A stretch of 64,000 nt of DNA from Lysinibacillus odysseyi 34hs-1 = NBRC 100172 (GTDB taxonomy: Bacteria; Bacillota; Bacilli; Bacillales_A; Planococcaceae), in assembly GCF_001591965.1 (NCBI RefSeq), contig NZ_BCVX01000011.1:62001-126000 (forward strand), in the 5' to 3' direction. Numbering within the stretch: position 1 is the first letter of the stretch; each line of letters starts with the position of its first letter. Below the pieces are notes generated by a model. The model had not been told where the DNA came from and searched no databases. It saw only the letters and a list, made by a program, of their open reading frames with translations. The translations under genes were made by a program, and so were the position numbers. Below are positions 1 through 8,274 of this stretch, piece by piece.

Positions 1-1
1 C

Positions 2-106
2 GTTCATGGTGACTTATTGAGATTCTATACGCCAGCAGGATTTACTCCTGTTGATCCGTCTCAGTACAATTATAAAAAAGAGACAGATACAGAATCTGAT
101 GAATAG
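2..106 (+). CDS. C-terminal end of a truncated gene, product unknown
   Basis: The window opens inside a reading frame that runs 34 codons to a TAG stop. The tail is hydrophilic and acidic (it ends KKETDTESDE), typical of an exposed C-terminus. A terminator follows 14 bases after the stop, which supports this being a real gene end. There is too little sequence to name a family. Confidence 0.55.
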   Translation, partial: VHGDLLRFYTPAGFTPVDPSQYNYKKETDTESDE

Positions 107-119
107 TTAAGAGTTATTG

Positions 120-189
120 AGCAGTTCAAGAAAATGAGTTTGATATCAAGGATTTTATGATATCTTACCTTATCTTGAACTGCTTTTTT
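120..189 (+). terminator. Rho-independent terminator with nested hairpin
   Basis: GCAGTTCAAG (121-130) pairs with CTTGAACTGC (174-183), followed by a run of T. The long loop holds a second hairpin, GATATCA/TGATATC (142-148 and 158-164). It ends the transcript of the truncated upstream gene. Confidence 0.75.
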
Positions 190-669
190 ATATGCCCTTT
201 TGAAGAAGAGCATATAAAGCAATCTTGCCACTGTCTCTTATGCTGTTATAGATGGTCAGCTTATTTCAAAATGCTACATTGTTTAAACTGGAGAGGTAGA
301 TTGGGTTTAAAATATTCTAAATATTACATCTTATTGTTATACATATTTATTAATAAATAGTGTCTTTTTGGCAAAAATTGTTGAACTATGTAGAATTGTG
401 TGAGACTATTATAGAAGTTAGGGATTTTTACTTATAATATTATAAATGGATAGGCAGTAAAGCCTTGTATTTAAGGTTTAAGAATTAATCGAAAGGTCCT
501 GCAACCTAAACGATGATCATCTGATTATTAAATGTACAGATTAATACTTATTTAAAACCTCTGGCTATTCTATGGGAAATGGAATAGCCTTTTAGATTGG
601 TTTTGCGATTACTGCAAATATCTTATTGAGAAGAATCATTAAGAAAGGAAGGGGAGAGGGCTGAAGTTA
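190..669. other. Intergenic region, no convincing gene
   Basis: AT-rich stretch. A TATAAT-like hexamer lies at 433-438 without a good -35. A GGCTATTC/GAATAGCC hairpin (563-589) followed by four T could be a weak terminator or leader structure ahead of the chemoreceptor. I compared the 450-530 segment with c-di-GMP riboswitch cores and found no match. Confidence 0.4.
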
Positions 670-744
670 ATGGAACAAAAGCTACACGGCAACAGCAGAT
701 GCACGAGTATTTTACTAAGAAAGCAGGAAGGTTTATCGATATGA
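670..744 (+). CDS. Possible 24-aa leader peptide overlapping the chemoreceptor start
   Basis: An ATG at 670 follows a purine-rich Shine-Dalgarno stretch (AGGAAGGGGAGAGG, 646-659). It opens a 24-codon frame ([12 protein letters not shown]...) whose TGA stop overlaps the chemoreceptor ATG at 741 in an ATGA arrangement. That geometry is typical of translational coupling. The peptide has no recognised family. It could be a coincidental short frame, or the remains of a longer N-terminus. Confidence 0.3.
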   Translation: MEQKLHGNSRCTSILLRKQEGLSI

Positions 745-2792
745 ATAAAAAAAGATTTTCATTTAAAATAAAGGTTTTAATTTATTCTTTATTGCTATCA
801 TTAGTACCGATCATGTTTATAGGATTTTTAGTAAATATAAAAGTCAGCGAAAAAACAGAGAAGGATTATCTTAATTTTAGTGAAAGAGAAATCAAACAGG
901 TAGATAACGGCATTTCCATGTATTTTGACTCTATTAGGGAAAACGTGAGTTTATTAGCTACCAACCCTGCCATTTTGGATGCTGATTCTAGCATTACCTC
1001 TTATATGGAGGTAGAAGGGGAAGGTTCAATTGATATGACCCCTTCAAAGAATGGCGAGAAGGAAAGAGCAATATATGACGTATTCTCGCAATTTAGCAAG
1101 AGTCATCCGAACGCCGCTTATATTTATATGGGAACATCGGACGGAGGCTATGTTCAATATCCAGAAGGCCCGGTACCGGCTGGCTTCGATTCAAGGGATC
1201 GCCCTTGGTATACAACAGCTACTCAGGAGCCGGGGAAAGTACAATTGACAAGCGCCTATGCTGCAACAGGAATTGAAGGAATTATAGTAAGTAATGTAAC
1301 TACGATTGACAAGGGCGGAAAACAAGTAGGTGTGTTAGGACTGGATATAAGTCTGGAAGGTTTAACGGATATTATCAAGGAAATCAGTATCGGGAAAAAT
1401 GGTTACGTAATTTTAGCACAGGGCGATGGAACAATCCTTGCACATCCAAAGAACCCTGAATTGAATTTCGAATCTATTTCTGCTCTGAACATTCCACAAC
1501 TAGAGGATTTAAGTAAAGATGGGTCATTTGAAGCTACAATCGATGGAAAAGAGTATGTGTTAAACACTGTCACATCGGAAAATGAAGGATGGAAGTATAT
1601 TGCTGCCATCGAAAAGAGTGAGCTTTTAGCGACGGCAAATTCTATACGTACGAATATTTTTATCATAGGTGGAATTATTGCTGTAATAGCGATAATAGTT
1701 TCTATTTTCGTGAGTTTGGGGATAACACGGAGAATCAAAAGTATTAGTGATTTATCATTAGCTCTATCAAAAGGAGACTTAACTCAATTAGTTGAGATTA
1801 AATCGAATGATGAAATTGGTGATATGGGCAATAACTATAATATTATGGCTAATAGTTTAAAAGAAACAATCCAAAAAATCTCGTTTGAATCGCAGGCATT
1901 ATCAGCTACATCAGAGGAGCTGGCAGCATCTTCTATCGAAAACCAGAAAGCTTCTAATCAAATATCCGGGTCGATTCAAAGTGTTGCAACAGGGACAGAT
2001 GAACAGAATGCCGCCATGGAAAACGCAGTTGGCATCATAAATGAAGTGTTTAAGCATGTTGATGATGTGACAGTGAGCATGAACAATGTAAGTTCTTCTA
2101 TTCACTATTCCGCTGAAGCTGCTAAACAAGGCAGTGATGTTGTAAGTCAAACTGTAAAACAAATGGGCGAAATAGATAGAAATGTAAGCTCTTCTGCTGA
2201 AAAAATTGGCGTATTAAATGAGAAGTCAAACGAGATTAGTCAAATCAGCTTAATGATACAGTCGATTTCAGAGCAAACAAACCTATTGGCTTTGAACGCT
2301 GCCATTGAAGCTGCAAGAGCTGGGGAACATGGAAAAGGGTTTGCGGTAGTGGCGGATGAAGTACGCAAACTTGCAGAGCAGTCCAGTCATTCGGCATTGC
2401 AGATTAATGAAATTACGAATGATATTAAAGAAGGAATTAAGGATTCAATGAGCCTTGTAAACCAAGGAGCAAACTCGGCTAAAGAAGGAATGAAGCTTGT
2501 TAATGAAAGTGGAAAAGCCTTCGGAGAGATTAAAAGTTCAGTTATTACTGTTACAGCAAAAATATCAGAAGTTAGTCTAGCAATGGAAAATATGAAAAAT
2601 CATATAGCAGAAGTTGTAGAGCGTATAGAGGAAGTTTCACGAACAAGTTTAGAGGTAAACGAACATTCACAAAATGTTGCAGCATCTTCGCAACAGATGA
2701 GTGCCTCAATGGAAGAGGTTTCATTAGCTGCTCAAGAGCTGGCTAGAATGTCATTAGAATTAGAGGAAGTTATACAGCAATTTAAGTTGTAA
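741..2792 (+). CDS. Methyl-accepting chemotaxis protein with dCache sensor
   Basis: Transmembrane chemoreceptor of 683 residues. TM1 is at about 12-33, followed by an extracellular region of about 250 residues with dCache_1 character (the [17 protein letters not shown] and [11 protein letters not shown] blocks). TM2 is at about 303-327, then HAMP and a long cytoplasmic coiled coil. The conserved hairpin tip ([19 protein letters not shown]) lies near residues 510-530. dCache receptors usually bind amino acids or other small molecules and signal to CheA. I chose the ATG at 741 because AGGAAGG lies 9 bases upstream; the in-frame ATG at 699 has no ribosome site. It is followed by a secreted amidase, so sensing of released amino compounds is conceivable but is only inference. 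Confidence 0.93.
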   Translation: MNKKRFSFKIKVLIYSLLLSLVPIMFIGFLVNIKVSEKTEKDYLNFSEREIKQVDNGISMYFDSIRENVSLLATNPAILDADSSITSYMEVEGEGSIDMTPSKNGEKERAIYDVFSQFSKSHPNAAYIYMGTSDGGYVQYPEGPVPAGFDSRDRPWYTTATQEPGKVQLTSAYAATGIEGIIVSNVTTIDKGGKQVGVLGLDISLEGLTDIIKEISIGKNGYVILAQGDGTILAHPKNPELNFESISALNIPQLEDLSKDGSFEATIDGKEYVLNTVTSENEGWKYIAAIEKSELLATANSIRTNIFIIGGIIAVIAIIVSIFVSLGITRRIKSISDLSLALSKGDLTQLVEIKSNDEIGDMGNNYNIMANSLKETIQKISFESQALSATSEELAASSIENQKASNQISGSIQSVATGTDEQNAAMENAVGIINEVFKHVDDVTVSMNNVSSSIHYSAEAAKQGSDVVSQTVKQMGEIDRNVSSSAEKIGVLNEKSNEISQISLMIQSISEQTNLLALNAAIEAARAGEHGKGFAVVADEVRKLAEQSSHSALQINEITNDIKEGIKDSMSLVNQGANSAKEGMKLVNESGKAFGEIKSSVITVTAKISEVSLAMENMKNHIAEVVERIEEVSRTSLEVNEHSQNVAASSQQMSASMEEVSLAAQELARMSLELEEVIQQFKL

Positions 2793-2876
2793 GTTTACTG
2801 GATTCCTTGACTTTTAAGTCCTGCACAGCAGTTTGAAATAAAAGATTTATAGAGAAAAGACTAGGGAGGAAACAGC

Positions 2877-5054
2877 ATGTTTAAAACCATCTATCAGTTT
2901 AAAACCCTGATTGCTTTTATGCTTGTAATGATAATGCTGCCATTGGTAAATGTTTCGGCAGAAGAAACAGAATTTAATCCATTTGAAAAAAGCATTAGTG
3001 AAATTTCTGCTGCTTTAAATAACAATGAAATTACTTCAGAGCAGTTGGTTAAGTATTATCTAGAGCGTATAGAAGCTTATGACAAGCAAGGCCCGGCGAT
3101 TAACTCAATTATCACTGTTAATGAGCAAGCGTTGGAGACAGCAAAGCAATTAGATAAAGAAAGACAAAATACGGGGTCAAGAAGTATTCTTCATGGTGTT
3201 CCGATCGTTGTAAAAGATAACTTTGACGTAAAGGGAATGCCTACATCAGGAGGCTCTGTTGCACTAAAGGGTGCTTATCCTAATGAAGACGCTTTTACCG
3301 TTCAGAAACTTAAGGATGCTGGGGCTATTATCATAGCAAAAACAAACATGTCAGAGTTGGCAGCATCTTATGGAAGACTAGGGTACAGTTCTTTAGGTGG
3401 TTTAACTTTAAACCCATATAATCTTAATCGTGACGCCTCAGGATCAAGCAGCGGAACGGCTGCAGCAGTTACAGCGAATTTTGCTGTATTTGGATTAGGA
3501 ACTGATACATCAGCATCAGTGAGAGGCCCGGCAAATGTTACAGGTCTTGTTGGTATAAGACCGACGACAGGTTTAACAAGCCGCAGCGGTGTAATTCCGT
3601 CCTCATTAACTTTTGATACAACTGGTCCATTAGCGAGATCTGTAGAGGATGCAGCGATTGCATTAAGCTTTATGGCTGGAGTCGATGAGGAAGACGATAA
3701 AACATTGTCTGCAAAGGGACATATTGTTGAGGATTATAGCAAAGACCTAGATAACACAGCATTGCAAACTGCAAGAATAGGAGTAGCTGTTGACTTCTTT
3801 GGGGACAATGAAGAAGTGGACAAAATCACAAACAAAGCTATAGAAAAAATGAAAGAAATGGGTACAGAGGCTATTCCGGTATCCTTCTCAGAACTAACAC
3901 AATATTTATGGACGCCGATTATTGGGCCAATCAATGATGCAGATTTTAAAGTTCAATTTGAAGAATATCTTAAAAAGCTCCCAGAAGGTCAGCCAAAAAC
4001 ACTGGAGGAAGTAATCAAGATTAGTGAATCACCAGAAGTTCTAAATTCAGCAACACCGGTAAACCCTGGTCGTTTAGAAGGCTTAAAAACAGCTTTGAAA
4101 CAAGCAGAATTTAAGGACAGCGCAGAATACAATGAGTTAATTAACGATATGTCTAAAGTGCGTGATGAAATCCAAACAATCATGGAAAAAGAAAGCTTGG
4201 ATGCACTAGTATTCCCAACCATGTCGTGTCCGGCATCGTCAAGATTTGATAAGGAAGACCCAACATATGTATGTGAAGCCTATGATACGTATGCAGCGAG
4301 TTATGTAGCGTCAGCTACAGGATTCCCTGAGATTACTGTACCAGCTGGAGTTACGGAGCAGGAAGTGCCTGTTGGTATCTCATTCTTAGGAGTAGCATAT
4401 AGTGAAAAATCTTTACTAGATTTAGCTTATTCGTTCGAACAGGCAACAGAAGCTAGAACGCTGCCTAAAACAACGCCTGATTTTACAGTTGAGACAGAAG
4501 AACAGCCTACATTTAAAGATGTAAATTCCTTTGTAGAGGAAATTGAATATTTGGCAGACAAAGGTATTATTCAAGGCTATAAAGATGGAACATTTAAACC
4601 AAACAATACTGTTACTCGTTTACAGGCTGTACAAATGATTTTAAGAGAAAAGGGAATTAAAGACTTTTCCAATGTTGCAAATCCCGGATTTATAGATGTG
4701 AAGTCGGGCGATAAAGGATATGGCGAGATTGCTAAAGCTGTTGAATTAGGGATTATCAGTGGAAAAGTAAACGCCCAAGGTCAAAAGTATTTTGACCCTA
4801 ATGGAAACCTGACTCGCTCACAGGCGGCTAAGGTTCTAGTATCAGCTTATAGCTTAAAGGGAACTAGTCCAACTGAATTTAAGGACATCCCAAAAAATCA
4901 CTGGGCCTATAATGTTACTTCCGTGCTGGCAGCTAATCATATTGCTACTGGTTATGCAGATGGAACATTTAAGCCATCTACTAATCTATCACGCCAACAT
5001 TTTGCTGCATTTATGGCTCGATGTTTAGACGATCAGTTTAAGCCGGTAAAGTAA
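2877..5054 (+). CDS. Secreted amidase-signature enzyme with three SLH repeats
   Basis: Predicted extracellular amidase anchored to the cell wall, 725 residues. A signal peptide (cleavage near VSA/EE, residue 28) precedes an amidase-signature domain (about 45-530). The presumed triad is Lys113 (VVKDNFDVKG), a cis-Ser in GSSSG (190-193) and nucleophile Ser214. The usual GTDTGGS motif reads GTDTSAS here. The last 185 residues hold three SLH modules (starting FKDVNSF, FIDVKSG and FKDIPKNHW) that normally bind pyruvylated wall polymers. The start has GGGAGG at good spacing. The family hydrolyses amides; the substrate cannot be told. Most amidase-signature enzymes are cytoplasmic and lack SLH, so this is an unusual fusion. 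Confidence 0.9.
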   Translation: MFKTIYQFKTLIAFMLVMIMLPLVNVSAEETEFNPFEKSISEISAALNNNEITSEQLVKYYLERIEAYDKQGPAINSIITVNEQALETAKQLDKERQNTGSRSILHGVPIVVKDNFDVKGMPTSGGSVALKGAYPNEDAFTVQKLKDAGAIIIAKTNMSELAASYGRLGYSSLGGLTLNPYNLNRDASGSSSGTAAAVTANFAVFGLGTDTSASVRGPANVTGLVGIRPTTGLTSRSGVIPSSLTFDTTGPLARSVEDAAIALSFMAGVDEEDDKTLSAKGHIVEDYSKDLDNTALQTARIGVAVDFFGDNEEVDKITNKAIEKMKEMGTEAIPVSFSELTQYLWTPIIGPINDADFKVQFEEYLKKLPEGQPKTLEEVIKISESPEVLNSATPVNPGRLEGLKTALKQAEFKDSAEYNELINDMSKVRDEIQTIMEKESLDALVFPTMSCPASSRFDKEDPTYVCEAYDTYAASYVASATGFPEITVPAGVTEQEVPVGISFLGVAYSEKSLLDLAYSFEQATEARTLPKTTPDFTVETEEQPTFKDVNSFVEEIEYLADKGIIQGYKDGTFKPNNTVTRLQAVQMILREKGIKDFSNVANPGFIDVKSGDKGYGEIAKAVELGIISGKVNAQGQKYFDPNGNLTRSQAAKVLVSAYSLKGTSPTEFKDIPKNHWAYNVTSVLAANHIATGYADGTFKPSTNLSRQHFAAFMARCLDDQFKPVK

Positions 5055-5102
5055 ACCTTTGAGGAAGAAGCAAGGGTAATAGAAGAATAATAAATAACAT
5101 GT

Positions 5103-5142
5103 AGGCATCTCATAAACAATACAAACTTATGAGATGCCTTTT
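5103..5142 (+). terminator. Rho-independent terminator after the SLH amidase
   Basis: A perfect 13-bp stem, AGGCATCTCATAA (5103-5115) with TTATGAGATGCCT (5127-5139), is followed by TTTT. Confidence 0.9.
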
Positions 5143-5408
5143 GTATATAGAGAAATTTAGCAGATGTCCGCTCATTCATCTTGTAGGCCGGAAAGATATG
5201 CCTGTTTTTCTGCTGGTCTTATCAACTACTATGTAAAAACAAAAATATCCTCAACTATGCCTACTATCTTGTGGAGCAGCCGCGTAGCTAGCTTTACTCC
5301 TCAATCAATTTCTTCATATCCATAAATTTACACCATACCTTCTCATTTAATGTATACTGTGATTATCCTGTTAAACGAGTAGGAAAGTCTTTTTCTAGGA
5401 GATTTACA

Positions 5409-6098
5409 ATGAAATTAGATTGCTTAATTGTTGATGACGAAATTGCTTTAGCGGAAACAACATGTGAATATTTTAATATGTTTGATGTCAACACAGCCTT
5501 TGTGACAAGTGCGGAGGATTGCGAACGTTTTTTGGAGAAGCATGAACCATCAGTGCTTCTTCTGGATATCAATCTTGGGAATGAATCGGGCTTCGATCTG
5601 TGTAAAAAATTGCGCAAAACAACGCAGATTCCGATTTTATTTATCAGTGCCCGTTCCAGCGATGATGATGTTCTCATCGCGCTTAACATAGGTGGTGACG
5701 ATTACATCCAGAAGCCCTATACATTAAGTATCCTACTGGCAAAAGTAAAAGCAGTGCTCAAAAGATATGGCGGTAATCCCGGCAGCCAACAAGATTTCTT
5801 AGCGTTTGGGCAGATTCAACTTGATTCAAAGCTGCATCGTGTACGGGTAAACGGCGTTGATATTCAACTCAAGACGATGGAATATAAACTTCTGTCTTAT
5901 TTAGTAAAGAACAAAAATCGGATCATTACAAAAGATGAATTGTTTCAAAAAGTTTGGGGAGATTCCTTTGTGGGAGATGGCACGCTTAACGTACATATAA
6001 GATATTTACGTGAGAAGATTGAAAGCAATCCAAGGGAACCGCAATATATAAAAACGGTTTGGGGAACAGGCTATGTTCTAGAGGATACGGACGAATGA
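5409..6098 (+). CDS. OmpR/PhoB-family response regulator
   Basis: Two-domain DNA-binding response regulator of 229 residues. The receiver domain (1-120) has the acidic pair Asp9/Asp10 and the phospho-acceptor Asp53 in VLLLDINLG. A winged-helix DNA-binding domain (about 130-225) ends with the typical KTVWGTGYVLE strand-wing. The start is set by AGGAG about 8 bases upstream. Its stop overlaps the start of the kinase gene (ATGA), so the two are translationally coupled. Phased 11-bp repeats before the downstream ABC genes are a likely binding site for this protein (inference). Confidence 0.93.
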   Translation: MKLDCLIVDDEIALAETTCEYFNMFDVNTAFVTSAEDCERFLEKHEPSVLLLDINLGNESGFDLCKKLRKTTQIPILFISARSSDDDVLIALNIGGDDYIQKPYTLSILLAKVKAVLKRYGGNPGSQQDFLAFGQIQLDSKLHRVRVNGVDIQLKTMEYKLLSYLVKNKNRIITKDELFQKVWGDSFVGDGTLNVHIRYLREKIESNPREPQYIKTVWGTGYVLEDTDE

Positions 6099-7360
6099 GA
6101 CTCAAACTGCTGATTATTACAATACTAACTGTTTTTGGTGTGGGGATTGTTCTCTCTGTAATCGTTATTAATACTAAAAATATCGCTGAGGTAGATCTCG
6201 TAGCTCTCAATGATGCAGTGAAAACGGCTGAAAAACATTGGGGGCAGATCAGTCGGGAGACCTTTCAACATAGTGATATTAAACAGCCGTTCACTATTTT
6301 AGATAATGCAGAAAATGTGATTTACGAAACACCGGACAATCACTTTAGCAATTTATATGGCGCGATAAAAAATAAAGATACAATAATGGATTTGAAGAAT
6401 GATGACGAGATTGTAGGGAAATTAATTATCCGCAATAACGAAAAAGAAATTATACAGCAAATGAAAAGCGAACTGGCTATATCCATCAGTTTACTATTTG
6501 TATTCCTAATGAGTATCAGCATTTTTTATATCCTCTATATTTACAGAACGATTCTGAAGCCATTTCAGCAGCTTCGGACTTTCGCAGCGAATGTGGCGAG
6601 AGGAAATTTGGATATACCTTTAAATATGGATAGGAATAATTATTTTGGTGCGTTCACGGAAAGCTTTGATTTATTGCGTGAAGAGCTTGATACGGCACGC
6701 CAGAGAGAGTATGAATCCAACCGCAGCAAAAAAGAGCTGGTGGCTACATTAAGCCATGATATTAAGACACCTGTCTCTTCGATAAAGGCGGTTAGTGAAT
6801 TGATGCTTATGCAGGCCAAGGATGAAAAGATTATGAAGCAGGCGAATACAATCTATTCAAAAGCCGAGCAAATTGATTTACTCGTGACAGATATGTTTCA
6901 CGCCACTTTGGAAGAGCTGCAGCAGTTAAAATTAACAGTATCCGAAAAGTCGAGTGAAATACTTGTTGATATGATTGAAAATGTTAATTATGATCATCAA
7001 ATCGAATATGAACCAATCCCCCAATGTATTATTTTAATGGATTCACTACGTACACAGCAGGTAATAGATAATATTATCAGCAATTCGTATAAATACGCAG
7101 GAACGAAAATCACTATAAAGTCTCAAATCAATCAGGGCTATCTTGAACTCCATATTCTAGACTTTGGACCCGGTGTAAGTGAAGAAGAATTGCCTTTGCT
7201 GCTCAATAAATATTACCGCGGAATGAATGTCGAAGGGAAGAGCGGTTCAGGACTTGGTCTTTATATATCGAAGTATTTTATGGAAAATATGTACGGCCAA
7301 ATTAACTGCTATAATCGTTGTGATGGCTTTACCGTAGTATTAAAGATCAAGCTCGCATGA
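6095..7360 (+). CDS. Sensor histidine kinase
   Basis: Membrane histidine kinase of 421 residues that pairs with the upstream regulator. TM1 (about 5-26), an extracytoplasmic region of about 100 residues, TM2 (about 130-150), then a HAMP-like linker. The HisKA motif LSHDIKTP carries phospho-acceptor His221. The ATPase domain shows the N box (NIISNSYKYAG), G1 (DFGPGVS) and G2 (GSGLGLYIS) motifs. The external domain is much longer than the roughly 25-residue loop of BceS-type intramembrane kinases, so it probably senses its signal directly. The ATG at 6095 overlaps the regulator stop; an earlier in-frame ATG lies inside the regulator gene and is unlikely to be used. Confidence 0.93.
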   Translation: MRLKLLIITILTVFGVGIVLSVIVINTKNIAEVDLVALNDAVKTAEKHWGQISRETFQHSDIKQPFTILDNAENVIYETPDNHFSNLYGAIKNKDTIMDLKNDDEIVGKLIIRNNEKEIIQQMKSELAISISLLFVFLMSISIFYILYIYRTILKPFQQLRTFAANVARGNLDIPLNMDRNNYFGAFTESFDLLREELDTARQREYESNRSKKELVATLSHDIKTPVSSIKAVSELMLMQAKDEKIMKQANTIYSKAEQIDLLVTDMFHATLEELQQLKLTVSEKSSEILVDMIENVNYDHQIEYEPIPQCIILMDSLRTQQVIDNIISNSYKYAGTKITIKSQINQGYLELHILDFGPGVSEEELPLLLNKYYRGMNVEGKSGSGLGLYISKYFMENMYGQINCYNRCDGFTVVLKIKLA

Positions 7361-7363
7361 TAA

Positions 7364-7418
7364 TTAAGAATCAGTTAAGAATGGCACAAAGATTTAATAA
7401 GAATTCATCTTGTATGAT
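7364..7418 (+). promoter_or_regulatory. Promoter with 11-bp phased direct repeats before the ABC genes
   Basis: TTAAGAAT occurs at 7364-7371 and 7375-7382, exactly 11 bp apart. ATAAGAAT (7 of 8 matches) falls at 7397-7404, in the same 11-bp register two steps on. A -10-like TATGAT lies at 7413-7418 with no good -35 in front. Direct repeats phased by one helical turn before a -35-less promoter are the usual form of an OmpR/PhoB-type activation site. The upstream response regulator is the obvious candidate to bind it (inference). Confidence 0.6.
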
Positions 7419-7448
7419 AAGACTGTAATCTTCATTACGGTCTTTTTT
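7419..7448 (+). terminator. Terminator between kinase and ABC genes
   Basis: AAGACTGTAAT (7419-7429) pairs with ATTACGGTCTT (7434-7444, one G-U) around a CTTC loop, followed by T. It separates the two-component genes from the transporter genes. A transcript starting from the TATGAT at 7413 would begin inside the 5' arm and could not form the hairpin. Confidence 0.85.
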
Positions 7449-7502
7449 CGTTTTGTTGAAAATACAAACACGAGCTTAATAAGGGGAGAGTGTGAATCAA
7501 TA

Positions 7503-8264
7503 ATGCCTAATATAATTATTAAGACAGAGAAGCTGTGTAAAACCTTCTCAAGCGGGGGAATTCAACAGCATGTCCTGAAAAATCTGGATATTAGTTTGAT
7601 AGAAGGAGACTTTACAGTCATAATGGGCAGTTCGGGCTCCGGGAAGTCTACGCTGCTTTATGCCATCAGCGGAATGGATAAACCAACATTAGGTGAAATC
7701 AATTTTGCTGATAGAAATTTAGCGAAACTAAATAACGATCAATTGGCAGTATTCAGGAGAAATAACTGCGGCTTTGTCTTCCAGCAGATTTATTTATTGG
7801 ACAATATGAGTGTACTCGATAATGTACTGGCAAGTGGCCTTTTAGTAAATAAAAACAAACGCGAACTCGTCCAAAAGGCGAAGAAATTACTCATGCAAGT
7901 AGGGATCAATGAAAATGCATGGTCTAAATTTCCGACACAGCTTTCTGGGGGGGAGGCTCAGCGGGTGGGAATTGTTAGAGCCTTAATCAATAATCCGAGG
8001 ATACTATTTGCCGATGAACCAACCGGTGCATTAAACTCAGCAGCGAGCGATAGTGTACTCGATGTTTTAACTAACGAAAATCAAAACGGGCAAAGTATTG
8101 TCATGGTCACACATGATATGAAAACTGCATTACGGGGAAATCGAATCTTGTATTTGCGGGATGGCGTCATTTGTGGTGACTTGCAGTTAAGTGCATTCAG
8201 TGAAAAAGAGTACGCTGAGCGACATGAAAAACTCGGAACTTTCCTTGCTGAAATGGGGTGGTAA
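7503..8264 (+). CDS. ABC transporter ATP-binding protein (MacB/LolD type)
   Basis: ATPase subunit of 253 residues that powers the FtsX-type permease encoded next. Visible motifs are Walker A (GSSGSGKST), a Q-loop region (CGFVFQQIY), the ABC signature (LSGGEAQR), Walker B (ILFADEPTGAL) and the switch His (MVTHD). Sequence and partner place it in the MacB/LolD/BceA group, whose members work by mechanotransmission in export, lipoprotein release or peptide-antibiotic defence. The ATG at 7503 was chosen because AAGGGGAG lies about 14 bases upstream; earlier in-frame starts fall within the terminator. The permease follows within 11 bases. Confidence 0.93.
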   Translation: MPNIIIKTEKLCKTFSSGGIQQHVLKNLDISLIEGDFTVIMGSSGSGKSTLLYAISGMDKPTLGEINFADRNLAKLNNDQLAVFRRNNCGFVFQQIYLLDNMSVLDNVLASGLLVNKNKRELVQKAKKLLMQVGINENAWSKFPTQLSGGEAQRVGIVRALINNPRILFADEPTGALNSAASDSVLDVLTNENQNGQSIVMVTHDMKTALRGNRILYLRDGVICGDLQLSAFSEKEYAERHEKLGTFLAEMGW

Positions 8265-8274
8265 GGTGAAAGTT

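Noticed and set aside
157..360. 67-codon plus-strand frame at the window start
   Set aside because: It begins inside the terminator hairpin, has no ribosome site and shows Cys/Leu-rich non-biological composition.
450..530. Possible c-di-GMP riboswitch (GGCAGTAAAGCC and AACCT segments)
   Set aside because: The GGCAAACC and GGGYC blocks and the required pairing order are missing.
5327..5358. TTTACA ... TATACT before the response regulator
   Set aside because: The spacer is 20 bp, too long for a normal SigA promoter.
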